Assembly (NCBI RefSeq): GCF_014851395.1
Contig: NW_024040041.1
Span: forward strand, 13,450,242-13,514,241
From: Micropterus salmoides
Lineage: Eukaryota > Chordata > Actinopteri > Centrarchiformes > Centrarchidae
Reading direction: 5' to 3'
Length of the DNA: 64,000 bases
A model generated the notes under the pieces. That model was given only the letters and a program-made list of their open reading frames with translations, did not search any database and was not told where the DNA came from. This document shows, piece by piece, positions 1-15,000 of this stretch (position 1 is its first letter; each line of letters starts with the position of its first letter). Both the position numbers and the translations under genes were made by a program.

Positions 1-6
1 AATTAC

Positions 7-3000
7 CTTCTAATTTGTGATCATCCAAAAGCTCCTCATATGCCACTGTGTGAAATGAAGATAAGAGAGAAACTAATGATTACAAATTACACCTGAAATA
101 CACCTTCAGGATCCTCCTCATCATATTTTATGCTGATCTATATAATGAAAGTATTATAATAGGTTCCGTTCCTCGATTGAAAATTGTTCTCAAAGAAGGT
201 CTAGACCACTATACATGAATATGATAGCCTTTACCTTTGCAAAAGGGTGGCGGGCTGTTCCACTGAGAGGGATGGCCGGGAACACAGCTGATAATGACCT
301 CACCGATAAGTTCGTAGCCCTCATAACAGAAGAAACGCAGAGTTTCTCCTGCCTGGTAGCTGTGCTTGTACAAGGTTTGGTAACCATTGTCAGGGACACC
401 AGGGTTTGGGCAGGGATCATATTTTACTGTTCAGAGCACACAAAAACACACAGAGAGGACAGTTATGAATTTGCATCAAAATCTGACAAAATCTGCAAAA
501 AAGTGCAGGAAAAGGACTTACAGACACACTTTGGGCTGCGGTCACTCCATTTTGGGGTGCCAGTGTCTCGTCCATGGCAGGAGATTTGGCTGGGACCTTC
601 CAGTTGATAACCCTGGTTACAAGAGAAACGAACGACTGTCCCAACTGCAAAACCAGCTTCTGGGCGCACTGAGCGCGCACCATTTACCACCTCTCCTGGA
701 TCAGGACACTGCTGGACTGTGGGGAACAAAGTGGGACACATATGATAGCATTTAACTACTTCATCCTGCCATTGGAATTCATTCAAAATAGTTCAATACA
801 AAGAACAGAGAAACAATAGCCACCACTGGGGCAACACAGGTGAGCTCATGGGAAACATGGGGAAACAGGTAGCATAGCTCTATCCAAACGAGGGCTGTCC
901 CTGGCTAAAGATAGTCAAATCTGAATTATTAAGTCTTTCCCATAGTCAACTGATTGTCGAATCACGTGTGTGAATATGTGTGTGTGTATATGGGGAGGGT
1001 TTACACACTAGGGGAAGAGTAACAATGTTGGATTTATTCACGGACATCATCATATGCTGTATTTTATATGAAGAAAACTGGTAGTTCTATGTAAAATCAG
1101 ACTTTGAGTACCCCCATACAACCAAATGGTATGATCCTCATCGCATAACGCCGAAGAAACCTCCTACTAGCACCTCTAAAGCTCACTTATTAACATTTTA
1201 TATCTAGTTTGTTTAACTCTTAACTCGACATTTTGCCTTTTTACTGGGACTTGTGTGCCAGACTTTTTCTTGGAGTCTTCACTAATTTTCTGGCAACTGT
1301 TAACTGCGAGAAAATAGTCCGGCAAAAAAACCTGCATAAAACCACAACCTGTCAATTTTACACTTCAGTTTTTGTATGAATGAAACAAATGATTTATAAC
1401 ATGTTAATGAGCTTTGGAGGTGCTGGTAGGAGGATGAACTGTTTCCCCTTTTCCATTCTTTCTGCTAGATGAGATGGCGCTGACTATAGCTGCCTCGGTG
1501 TTCGGTGCGCTTTGTTTTGTTTTGTTTTGTTTTTGTGTGTTAATTCAGTTTTCAGCTGTGATTCCCGGTGCTCTTTCACCAGGGAGGAGCTCATGAACAT
1601 CAGGGGAACAACTCCAGCGGATTTAATTCCCACTTTTCACCAAAAGAGCCGGGTCGCTCGTGCGTCTTCGCCGGCGGGGACTCCGCACACCGCTACCGGC
1701 AATATTTCTCTCCAACGTACGCTCACTGTGCAACAAACTGGACAAACATGAGCTTCTGGTGGGGAAAACCAGAGACTTTTATTCATCTTCTGTTCTGTGC
1801 TTCACGGAGACGTGGCTGTGTGAGCTGATGCCGGACTTCGCGCTGCAGCTGGCTGGCTTCCAACTGTACAGAGCGGACAGCGACACAGAACTCTGCGGCA
1901 AAACAAAAGGTGGAGGTGTCTGTTTTTATATTAACAATGGCTGGTGTACCGACGTGACAGTGATTCAGCAGCACTGTTCTCCTAATCTGGAATTTCTTAT
2001 CATTAACTGTAAACCGTTTTACTCCCCCCGTGAGTTTGCTTCATTCACTCTGGTCGGGGTTTACATCTCGCCGCACGCCAACGTTCAGGACGCACAGAGC
2101 ATGCTGGCCGACCGGATACTGTTTGTGGAGCAGAAAAACCCGAACTCCCTTCTTATTGTTCTCGGTGACTTTAACAGGGGAAATCTCAGCCAAGAACTCC
2201 CCAAATACAGACAGTTTATAAAGTGTCCAACCAGAGAGGAGAACACTTTGGATCACTGCTACACCACAGTTAGCAGTGCCTATCACGCGTCACACGCGCT
2301 CCACTGGGACACTCTGATCACGTGATGGTGCATCTGATTCCTGCAACAGGCAAAAACTAAAGCTCTGTAAATCTATAGTGAGGACATCAAAGAAGTGGAC
2401 TAGTGAAGCTGTTGAGGACCTCCAGGCATGTTTGGACTGCACTGACTGGGATGTTTTCAAGAATGCTATCAACAATCTGGATGAGTGTACAGAGGCAGTG
2501 ACGTCCTACATCAGCTTCTGTGAGGACAGCTGCATTCCAACACGGACCAGGGTGAGTTATAACAATGACAAACCCTGGTTCACAGCTGAACTCAGACAGC
2601 TAAGGTTGGAAAAGGAGGAGGCATTTAGGAGTGGGGACACAGCGTTAATGTACAGCTTTAGCAAGGAGGTGCGACGCCACTTCTGTCTGGAGGGGGTTCA
2701 GACAGATCACAAACTATAAACCCAAAGTCCTCCACTCCATAAACGATTCTTGCCTGGCAAATGAGCTGAACCAGTTCTACTGCCGCTTTGAGAATCAATC
2801 AGACACCATCCCCTGTGACTCCTCCGCTCAGCTTCAGCCTCAGTCCACCACATCTTCCCCTCCCTCCTCAGAGCTGGCCAGCTCCACCCCCTCCCCTCCT
2901 CTCTCCATCACAGAGAGGGAAGTCAACGGTCTTTTCAGGAGGCAGAAACCCCGCAAAGCAGCTGGGCCGGACTCTGTCTCCCCATCCACCCTGAAGCACT

Positions 3001-6000
3001 GTGCTGATCAGCTGTGTTCACAGACATTTTTAACACCTCATTTCAGTCATGCCATGTGCCAGCCTGCTTCAAAGCCTCCACCATCATCCCTGTCCCCAAG
3101 AAACCAAGGACCACTGGACTAAACGACTACAGACCCGTCGCCCTGACCTCTGTGGTTATGAAGTCCTTTGAACGCCTTGTGTTGTCCCACCTAAAATCCA
3201 TCACAGACCCACTCCTGGACCCCCTACAGTTCGCCTACAGAGCCAACAGGTCTGTAGATGATGCAGTAAACATGGCCCTTCATTACATCCTCCAGCACCT
3301 GGACTCCCCAGGAACCTACGCCAGGATCCTGTTTGTGGATTTCAGCTCTGCTTTCAACACATCATCCCGGACCTGCTGCAGGACAAGCTCTCTTAGCTGA
3401 ACGTGCCTGACTCCACCTGCGGGTGGATCACTGACTTCCTGACGGACAGGAAGCAGCATGTGAAGCTGGGAAAACATGTCTCTGACTCCAGGACCATCAG
3501 CACCGGTTCCCCTCAAGGCTGCGTTCTTTCCCCCCTTCTCTTCTCCCAGTACACCAACACCTGCACCTCCAGTCTCCAGTCTGTCAAGCTCCTGAAGTTT
3601 GCGGACGACACCACCCTCATTGGGCTCATCTCAGGTGGGGATGAGTCTGCCTACAGGTGGGAGATCGACCATCTGGTGTCCTGGTGCAGCCAGAACAGTC
3701 TGGAGCTCAACGCTCTGAAGACCGTGGAGATGGTCGTGGACTTCAGAAAGAGCCCAGCCGCACCCTTCCCCATCATCCTGTGTGACTCCCCAGTCACGGC
3801 TGTGGACTCCTTCAACTTCCTGGACACCATCATCTCCCAGGACCTCAAGTCACCTCCCTCACCAAGAAGGCCCAGCAGAGGATATATTTCCTGCGGCAGC
3901 TGAAGAAGTTCAGCCTGCCAAAGACAATGATGGTGCACTTCTACACCGCCATCATTGAGTCCATCCTCACCTCCTCCATCACCATCCGGTACGCTGCTGC
4001 CACTGCCAGGGACAAGGGCCGGCTGCAGCACATCATTCGCTCTGCAGAGAAGGTGATTGGCTGCAATCTTTTCTTCTGGACCTGTACTCCTCGAGGACTC
4101 TGAGGCGAGCAGGAAAGATTGCAGCTGAACTCTACCACCACGGACACAAACTGTTTCAGACTCTCCCCTCTGGCAGGAGGCTGCGGTCCATCAGGACCAA
4201 AACCTCTCGCCACAAAAACAGTTTCTTCCCGTCTGCAACTAGCCTCATTAACGAGGCCCGGGTCCCCCACTGACACTCTCCCCTTGGAAACGATACAAAT
4301 GTCTCTGCACATGTAAATACTGTTTAATCTCGTGTCGGGCACAGACCTGGCACGTTGCATATATTTGTTGTTGATCGTTGATCTTTTTTGTTGTATATTT
4401 TTATGTTGTCAGATTATATATTTATATGTACACAATATTCTCTTCCGTTACATTACTTCTGCACGGCACAGACCCAGAATAATGCACGTGTATATATCTG
4501 CAATGTTGTTCTTCAGTTCCATATTCATATATTTCCACATTTATTTATGTTGACTGTATGTTTGTCTACGTGTAGCACCTTATCTCCACAGCAAATTCCT
4601 CGTATGTGTAAAACACTACTTGGCAATAAAGCTCCTTCTGATTCTGATTCTAAGCTAAGCCAACTGCCTGCTGGTTGGCTACAAATTTATTTTACAGATA
4701 TGAGTGTGGTGTTGATGTTGTCATCAAACTCTTAATAAGAAAGGGAATAGCGTATTAGCTGAAGTGTCAAACTAGTCCTTTAAAATGAGCTTAATATAAA
4801 GAACAGCGGAGCCATAACATCACGTATGATAAGTACATTGACTTTTTTTGGACCAAGTTAAAACCTTCTATGAAACTTGGATGTGCTTTGTTTATACTGA
4901 TACTGATGACTTTGTTTATACATACTGATATAGTGATACTGGTCCTTCATTAAGGTTTCTGTGTGGAGTCTTTAAACTATGTCCCCGTACTTGTCTCACC
5001 TTTAACACATGTAGGTGGACTGCTGCTCCAGGACAGGTCCCACTGGCATGTGATGATGTCAGAGCCACTGATGTCATATCCCGGTTGGCACTGATAGGTC
5101 AGCACGCTGCCCCTCACAGGGGAGGAGTGGGACGAGCTGATCCAGCCAAACTCAATCTGAGGAAGGGTAGGGCAGGTGTCGTTTGGCTCCACCTCTGCAC
5201 AACACAAGAGAGCGACGAAAGAAATTAAAAAAGGTTGTTCATGTTCTCTTCTTCAGTAGTGGCAGACCTCACTTGTCCTGAGATGAGCTTTTACTCAGGC
5301 CTACTGTAGATTTCAAATAGAAAAATGTGGAAGTTTAAGATTTTTACATTTTGAGCCATGAAACCAGTTACTTAAGGAGTGTACTCACCACGATAATGAA
5401 TGAGAAAACCCTGACTCAGGATGAAACTGGAATCCTCTGGATCACTCTGAAACTGAATGGTGACCTCTGACCCCCCAGACACAACCTGGAAACGCTCTCT
5501 GGACCCCAGGTATTGCCCGATCACATGGGACATGAGGTCACGTCCGTCGAAAACGGTCAGCACATCAGTGTGGCGGATATTCAAACTTTTAAGTAAGGAA
5601 AGATAAGAATACAAAAGAAAAGTGAGGTTTCACTTCAGAGAGATTCTGTTTCTGAAGACGAGCCGTCCACCCACCTAACGCATTTCATTAGACAGAGAGG
5701 AAAAGCAGGAGAGGCAGAAGGTTATATATAGCTGCAACATTGTCTTTCTTTCTCTTTCATCTGCTGTTTTACTTAATGAGGTACAATTTACATCGGTACA
5801 AAGGATGTTCAGTATTATCTATGTAAATACACATTTAGCACAAAGTTAAACTTGCTATTAGATGTTAGAGGAAAATAGAATAACATGAGTTGAAATTGTG
5901 TGTATGCAGTGCACTTATGAGTTGATTTCGACACCAGGAAGTTGGTTAGTATTATTATTATACTCCCACAAATACAATATCAGTGCCAGCCTAGATTTAG

Positions 6001-9000
6001 TTTTCCAGTGGTTTGATTGAGTGTGTGAACGATAAGGTTGGATCACAGGCTCTGTTTGTCTTTTTGCAATAACCGTCCTCCTACTTATGCACCTTTTAGG
6101 GCTCTGTGAGAATTTGAACTCAGCAAATTAAAAAATTAGAAGCACCATCTGTGAAGTAAAGGGATCATGTTACTATATATGCAGGGGTCCTGTGGTTTTG
6201 CTAATTTCTTTGACACAAATAAGACAATAATTAAATTATTCAATTTGCTGACCCCCACACACACATGCACGCACACGCACAGACTACGCAATACTCACAT
6301 CTGGACATCCAGTTCAATGCGTTTCTCTTCGTTACCATGGATCTGCCATACACAGTCTATCCCCTTGGAGTAGCTCTGGGGCCAATCAGGAGACAGGATG
6401 GTACCTGAGGACTCGGTCAACTCCCCTCCGCACAGAGCTTACAGAGCAAAAGAAAGGAAGAAAAATTGAGGTGACGACGTGGACTGGGAGACAGAGAGGG
6501 TGATGAAAAGGGGTGATGAAATAACAACAGAAATGGGAAAAACAAAAAGCAACTGGAGGAAAATGAAATATTAATGAAGGGAAAGAAAATACATATAGAC
6601 AGAGTGAAATGTTCAAGAAGAGGTGATTTCTGAAGGCATATAGAGAGGAGAGATGTGCTGAATAGCATTTGGCATCATAAGCAACAGCTTACGTAAAACG
6701 TACATCCATGTTCTTTCTAATTGTTTCTAATTAAACAGTAGTTACCTTATTTGTAGCCTGCCTTTCATTATTCCGCAGCTATTAGGCAGATCAATTAAAT
6801 AATGTGAAGACTGATCCCTTTGACACTAATACCTCATTACTTCACATTAAACACAGCAACCTGTGACCATCGCAGGAAAACAATACAGATAGCTATGAAA
6901 CTCCAGGGTGCAAGCTGCAATTACAGGAGCCAAATGCAACACTTCTATTCTATTAAAACTGAGCTGTGAAACTGTGAAACCACTCACACAAACATGCAGA
7001 CACACACACAAGTGGTCACTGGTATTGTGGGGCAAATCCAGGATTGTTCACAGCGGCATGTGATGGAATCAGACATGAAGATAATTCGATCCTACAAACC
7101 ATGGCAATGTTTTAACCGCAACATTTGTCGAATATATTCCAGCGAGAACGTAACGAGCAAATATGGGCAGATTCACACCACCAGGGTTGAATACATGAAA
7201 CCAGCTTTGCTCTGAGAGCAACTCCATTTGGGAGAGCGCCATAAAATATTACCAATCACACATGCAAGTGCTCCCAACCACCGGCTGATCCCTCATTTTT
7301 TAAGCAGTTGAACAGTTTCCACTGTGAGAAAGACAGCCCTCTGCCATGCATGGATGCAAGACATAACCAGGAAAACTGCAACCTCTTCGTCATGTGAGAG
7401 ATATCACACCATCCTCCTCCCAATCTCGTCACTGTGTATGAACTGCTTGAGCTTTTCTGCAAGCAGAAATACCATACAGCATATGGCTTTCAGAATATCT
7501 TTTTCGCTGATTGAAACTATAGCACCTGTGTTTTCAGCCAGTCCCTGACCCGGTGCAACGTCTCTGCCAGTTTTATATCTGCCACAGTCTCTCTGTTGCT
7601 CTCAGTTTTCACAGCATGCCAGCAGATCAACAGCTGACACAGTCAGTGTGGCTGTAGTCTTCATGCTACAACATCTTGATGCTCCCAGCTCAACACAATT
7701 CACTTTGAATATTAATGAATCAAATTACTTTCTCACTTCGTGCAAGAAGTCAAACACAAAACTCCATGTGTTTGGAAATATGGATTAGTAGAACATTTAG
7801 TAATGAAGTTCAGAAACAACAGAAGGAAGGACAAGGAATATGAAAGTTTGTAATTCCAATTAGAGAAATAAAATTGAAAAAAAATTGAAAATCAGATTTC
7901 ATAAACTGTTTGCATGATGGCTGACATACTACTTGATTCGCTTATTCAAAATAAGTGAAGCACAATCCTGAAACTTACCTCTGCACACAGGTTCGCTGTC
8001 ATTCCAGTGGGGATTGCTGGGGTCGACACACTCAATCGTCCCCGAACCTTGTTCCATGACAAAACCTGGAGAGCAGGTGAAGGCAACGGTGGTGCCCAGC
8101 TGATATGTGATGTCACTGCTGCTAAAATTTCCATGGGGCATGTAGGGCTCCCAGCAGTGTTCATCATCGAAAGCTAAAAAAAGACAAACATAAATTAGAC
8201 ACAGTGTGGGCCTGCATATACTGATCAGAAAAAGTATTTCCCTCTTCCCTTTATATATTTTGTATTCTAGCAGTTGTTCTCCTGCTTGACGAAATAAAGA
8301 AACCATGCCCATTTAATTGAGAAGGGTGCAGTGTAGCTTTTTACGTAAGGTGAATCTCAAACCCTCTTGGCTAGAAAAAGCCCAGGTGTAAGGCACTAAA
8401 AGCTTAAGCAGCGAGCATCTCCAAAGCTAAAATAATTCCTATTGAAACGTGGGCAGACTGTAAGAAGCACTTATGTGGCTCATTATGGCTCTCTTAAACA
8501 CAAAAACAACCTACTGAAAAGAAAGGCTTGGTTTTCTAGAGGGCTGTAGCCCAGTGAACTCCATTACTATTATATAATGCATAACATATCAATTATTTAA
8601 CCAAATTATCTTTAAATTATCAAGATTAGAAAGGTCAACCATGGAAGAGGCTTTTTGAAATTAAAATAAGCTGTGACACTTCACCTCAGAGGCCTTTGAA
8701 TTGTTATAATTGGAGTCGGTTCTTGTAATTCTATAATTCTATAAACTATTATTATATGACATATCCAACTTCTTTTCAGGCAGAATGCAGACCCAGGTAT
8801 TGAATATTATACAATAATAGGGTTAGAAAGATGTGCAGCTCTGCAGCTTCCCTAGTGTTTGCAGAATGTGGGAAGGACCCTGTGTGAGAAAAAAGAATGC
8901 AGGCTGAGTATCCGAAGTCTCTCTGCTCACCCTCGTAGCGCAGAGCCAGAAGCAGGGGGATGGAGGAAGAATCAGCTGTGAGCTCCAGGTACAGTGTGGC

Positions 9001-12000
9001 GCTCTCACTCAGCAACCCACGTTCTGGGACATCATCCAGGTCTGAGTCAAAGAGCGGTGGAGACAGAGAACTGTTTCCACTGCGCACTATTAACCTGAGA
9101 GGAACAAACCACAATGATGCCCGATGGTAAGCTCGAGAACAGAGGGAAATGTTATTATCAGTGTATGAATGTGCAGGGATAGCAAATTCAAAGTAATCAT
9201 TATCAACAGGTCTGGTGTAAAATATACAACACTGGTGTTGAAAAAACATTTTGCTTTGGTCTAGCATACAGTAGCCGTTTTTCTGTACATTTGTGAAATC
9301 AAATCTTTCTTTTATAATGCTTCAGTGAAAGTTTTCATTAAGTTAAAAGTTTATGTTGCATTTTAGATATGATATGATGAATTGTTTTCTTTTTGCACTA
9401 TTTATGATAATTACCTATAATGTCCGGCCATCAATAAAGGATGATGCAGGGTACTGTACAGTCTACCTAGCCTACCTGGGACTATTTGCATTAAGGGTAA
9501 TGTATTAAGAGTTTTCATAGAAATAAGGATATAGGGAATAAAAGACAGGGATTTTTGTGGGGTTTTGTGTCTGTTGTCATATCATACATCTTTAGGGATG
9601 TGAAATGATCACTGGGTGCTTTAATAAATCAACAATGAGTTTTAGTTCAACATTAAAGAAATGTAGCAAAAAATACAGGGTCTGACTGACTCAGAGCTTC
9701 CCAACAATCTTTAAGAGGAAATTATGTTTTTGGAAAGATACCAAAACAAAAAATACAAACCTTATTTGTCACCACAGGACACTGGTAATGATGAGGTTGG
9801 CTATGTGCATTTTACAAAGATTCCGTGACACACAAACAAATGGAAACAAAAACTTACTTATCATCATCTTCATCCAGTGCAATCCTCTCAAAGTGTAGGT
9901 GGAGCCTGTGTCCCTCTTTGGCTTCTATTAACCAGTGGCAGCTCAGGTTATTGCCATTACTGTGGTTGCTGACAGATGGAGGGGGTGGAGACAGGATCCG
10001 GCCCACTGTTGCATTACGAATCCACCCTCCACATGACACAGCTAAGGAACAATAATATACAACATACTGCTTAAAAATCCACTGCCTTACCAATAACACT
10101 GCTACCAACAAGAGGCCAGTCTTGTAGCTGGTAAACTGAAATCTAAATCAGTTTACTGACCGACACATTGAGGCTCAGGGGTGCTCCAGTGTGGTTGTGT
10201 TGTGTTGACACAAGTAGCCACCTCATGGCCGCGAACCTGGAAACCTGGATCACAGTGGAAGTGTGCCTGACCTCCAGGATGGATGTCTGTCACGGTCACT
10301 CCGCCGCCCTCAGGAGACAGAGGGAATGGGCAGGACAGCAGAAAGGCTGTTGATACAACGGGAAGGAAATTATATTTATTTTGTAAAAAGGGAGATAAAA
10401 GGTTGGGGTGAAAGTTCAAAATATTTTTTCTCACATTCTGGGGAATTTCTAGCACCTCTGTCATCTTTACCATGCTGTCAAAACTCTTCTCATTCACAAT
10501 TTTCATGTGTCACTATTTCTATAAAATAATAAAAGTATTGAAAATGCAGGTATTCAGGTTTGTATTCAAGCCACAGAACACTTTCTCTGTTGAACACTCT
10601 TTCATGCATAGATGAAAACATAAATCAGTAAAATAATCTTACTATAAAACAAGAAAATAGATACCAGTTCTAGTTATTTTATGAAACCGGAAGGTTTAAT
10701 TTACCTTGATAGTGGAGGCTGAACATGCCATGGTTGCTCTGTCGGAGACTGCGATAGTGTATGTGCACCTGATTGGTTGTACTGCGAATCACCTGACCCT
10801 CCCTCATCAGAGTCTCGTTGGCTAAGAGCTCTGGCCCCAGACCTCCATACCCCATGATCGTCAGAGACTCTTTCTTAGAAAGGTTAACCTTCCTCACCTA
10901 GAGGGAAAAAGAGGAAATTATGACATGCAACCTGTTCTGGGATTTATTAGAGTGAAATTGTGACACACAGGCCTGACTATGTTTCAAAACTTGTATCCAA
11001 TTTGACATATATCTGAGATCACATGAAATAAAAGATTTCATTAGATGTCGATGTCATAGAAAAAGTTTAATTTCTGTACTGTCTATACTCCTCTCAGTAA
11101 TTAGAGTACGAGTACAGACGCCTACAGATTCAGTTCAGAGACAACATTGAAACAGAGTACAGAGGAATAGATTTACTTTATTCCATGCTATCCACTTGCT
11201 GCTGTAATGTTGAAATTTCTCACCTGTGAGACAAGTAAAGGCTGATCTTATCTTATCTTAAAATGTCTTTGAAAAAAAAGGTTAATATTTGTTAAAGGTT
11301 AATGTTTATGGAGGAGAAAATGCACATTACCTGAATTTCTACTCCATATCCTGCATACACAGTAATGCTGTAGGTGCATTCCAGAGGGGAAAAAGATGTT
11401 GATGATGATGCTGATGCTGATGATGATGCAGGATCTGGTGACTCGACAACATCCTCCATTGCTGACAAAGTTGCGTTGCATTGTACTGTGAAAAGGTGGA
11501 AAGGACAGGAGAAGAAAAAGTAAAAATGTGTGTAAAGAAATACATCTAATGCTTTTTAATTCACTCCATACAGAAAAGCATTAGCAACAGCATCACTCAC
11601 ATACAGTTTAAGTACCTTGCTCAAGGGCTTCGTGGCAGTTTCTGAGTGATTAAAGCTCATAGACTGCTATTTTTTCCCAACAGATATATTCACAGCCAGT
11701 CAAAGGAATTTTTGAATCAAGCTGCACTGTGCATGTCTCCCAGAGGACATGGGGGATGGTGACATACAGTATTTACATGGCAACAGACACACAGTGCACA
11801 CTTGGTACAGTGGGAAATGACATGAGATTAGGAGGAATGCACGATCATTGACTGTGTTCATTAATGAAGACTACTCAAATCAGCTCTTCTCACACCCTTA
11901 AAAGCTTCACCCTCCCCACTACTTCGTACTGAGTTTTGTAATGGAGAGGAGACTCCAGATAATCATATTAAAAATAATAACAGTAATAGAAATAATTAAA

Positions 12001-15000
12001 ACAACAACAATAACAACAAAAATAATACAATATTGTCTTTTGTTGATGGCAATATGTGTTTTAGGTGATTATTAGATTACGTTTGGCTACATTTCATGGC
12101 ACAATGTCACTGCTATATCTTTTGCTATTGAAAACATTTCTTCAGGAAGCATAACACCTGGTGCTGCTTGCTCAAAATTTATTCAAGGCTCTGCATTGAA
12201 TGCATGTGTAACAATTACATGGAAAGCTTCCTACATAGTAGAGGTTGCAGATGGGCCACACGTACCTCTCTAGCTGCTGTCAGATGAAGGGCAATGCTGT
12301 AGTGATTTAGTAAACTGAAAAGAAGACCTTGATCCTGCAAGCTATTGTGTCTGGCTGACACTGACAAGATTTATTACCATACAGGTTAAACTTTTGGCTG
12401 CCATAGCTGCTATTATCAAATTAAAGCTGTATTTCTGGTGTGCATATAAATGCACTTACTGACTGAGGAATGTATAAAAACTGACAATAATAACATGTAA
12501 TACTTTTTAGTGATTTTTATTTGGGTGTCGATCCTTAGACGTACGTGACAAAAAAGCACAAAGCACAAGATTTCCCTGTGCTGTTGACCTCTTTCAAGAA
12601 GGTCAGTGGTGAAATATGCAAATCATAGTCATCCTTGACACCAAAATAGCTGTGCACAGCTAGATGGACAGTGACACACCCCCTACTGTGCAAATCACTG
12701 AGCTCCAGGAAAATCTCATCTACCAGGGCAAATCTTTGTGGTAAGACTATGATTGCAGTTGTAAAGGATATATGTAGTTCTATGAAGGTTTTAACAAGTA
12801 ATAATAATAATAACATCCCGCCTTTACTGTAGTTTGGGTTGGTGCTTATATGAAAATATATGTGCATTGATACTGTGATGCTATGTTTTTATTAGGTTCA
12901 CTGGCTTTAAGATGAATGACAAGCAAGGCCTATTATAATGTTTTTTCATTATATTACATTTCTAGACACATTTCTCTGTATAGAGAAAGAAGCAAAGATT
13001 TCTGAATGCTGGGGCCATTTTTATGCTAAGTGATTTGGCTGAACCACACTTGCTTTACTGTACCTGCCTGCTGTCTCCATATTGGTACTGCTGTTTAATG
13101 GGGGCCAGTCCCTAATCCTGGATGTTGTATACAAGAGCAAAACTCAAAGCCAGTGATCAATTAGTGGTATGTGTACCACAGGAACAATTACTTCTTCTAC
13201 TTCATGGGAAGATTGTGGAGTAGTTAAAACTATGCTTGAAACAAATTTAAATTATAATTTGGTATAAAAATGTCTACATATTTGTCCAAAATATCCACAT
13301 ATTATTTGTGTGAGGCTTATCTCTAGTATGTTTGTTTTCACAATAACCATTATACTACCAACTACATAGTACAAGTATAATCACACTTTTTATCTCAGAC
13401 AAGGGACAAGGAGCAACATTTCTGCCTCGTCATTGGTCTTGTGTAGCAGGGAACTATCTGAGTGCGATAATGAAAACCTGGCTTATCATCAGAAAGTGGC
13501 AGTATGGAGTTGTCAGTAACAGTATACCAATTACATTTAAATTGGCTAAAAGTAAGTCATTCCTACCAGTGAGTACTGGCTCAATTGAAGCACTGCCTTG
13601 GGTTAAGCTGTTATGTTGTGTGCTGGATTGCTACTCATTAAATCATTTTATTGGCCACATGACTGACTGAAACCACTGCTGTGCTTCAGTAGAATTAAAT
13701 TACTGACCACCCTTTGTAATACAAATGGCATCTGGTGAAGTAAGGGCTTTACAGTCTAGATGGCAGACAATAAACTTAAACAAAATAAAAAGTGTTAGCT
13801 AGAAGCACCAATAAGTGGAAAGCAAGACCTTCTCAAAAACATTAAAGGAATATTTCAGCATTTTGGGCAGTTTTGATTGCTTGCAGAGAGTTAGATTGAA
13901 GTTGCTCTCATTTCTGTATGGTAAATACTGTATATAGCTGGGGCCAGCAGCTGGTTAGCATTAGCTTAGCATGGCGTAAACACAGGAAACAGTGTGAAAC
14001 AGCTAGCCTGGCACTGTCCAAAGGTAAGCTCACTAATCAACAGACTATATCTTGTTTATATAATACTCTACAAAAACTGGTCCAGGCCAAGAAATAGTCC
14101 AGCACACAAATCCCCATTAAACGGTCATTTGTTGCTTTTACACTTTTACACAGATTAAACAACGTTACCTTTGGTCACTATGTGAAAACAATGTATAGAT
14201 AGACACAATAGACAGAGAAAGTAGGTTGCAAACACATCTCACGGATCGATAATCTCATATGACATTTCTGTCCCCACATTTGGTGTAAGTCAGCTGACCC
14301 CCCCCCCCACCTGCAGTGAGAGCTGCACAGGCCAAAGGGAAGGCTGTAATGTTGCCTTTCAACAGTTAAGGTTTTTCAAGTTAATACTTCTCTTCTTATG
14401 ATATTAGAACAATAGTGCAGTGCTATATAATAATAACTAAAATACAAACAGTATATATAGACTTTATTGTCAATATTTGTGAACAACAACACTAACATCA
14501 AATGTGTCACATGGCAGTAGTCACACTGCATGTACAAATTTCTTTCAGAAACGAGTCCAAGCCTCTCTTGTATTTTTCATATCTCACTGGTTACACAACA
14601 TCAAAATCTTTTTTAAGTGATCTACTTCTCTTTATCTTCATACATCTTGTCCTTTGTGCCTCATATATATTTTTATTGAAGGTAATAAAAAAGAAATAGT
14701 TTACTTGAATTAAAATCAGCAGTGTGCTTCACAGAAAGAGCTATGGGAAAAGTAGTTATATGTACTAAAGTTCATGTGTTCATGGTTCTGTAGGCCACTT
14801 AAGAACAGGCCATAGAGATCCTGGACTCTCCAGATTTAATGACAAACCTGTTCACCCAACCCAGTCACCTTCCCTAACCTGTGCTGTATGTCTATGTCTT
14901 TTCAGTGCCAGCTGTCCTAACCATCATTTGTCAAAGAAGCAAATGTGTATGTAAGACATATTATATCTGGCTGTGGTAATCTCACAGCAGTGCAGGCCGG

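Larger units (their letters stand above)
717..4999 (-). other. large sez6l2 intron filled by repeats
   Basis: Intron between the third and fourth sushi exons of sez6l2. It contains a foldback repeat with a LINE inserted in it (see separate entries). The remainder, 717-1150 and 4800-4999, shows nothing recognisable. Confidence 0.7.

Noticed and set aside
12616..12623. Perfect octamer ATGCAAAT
   Set aside because: Inside a sez6l2 intron with no V segment nearby; taken as chance.
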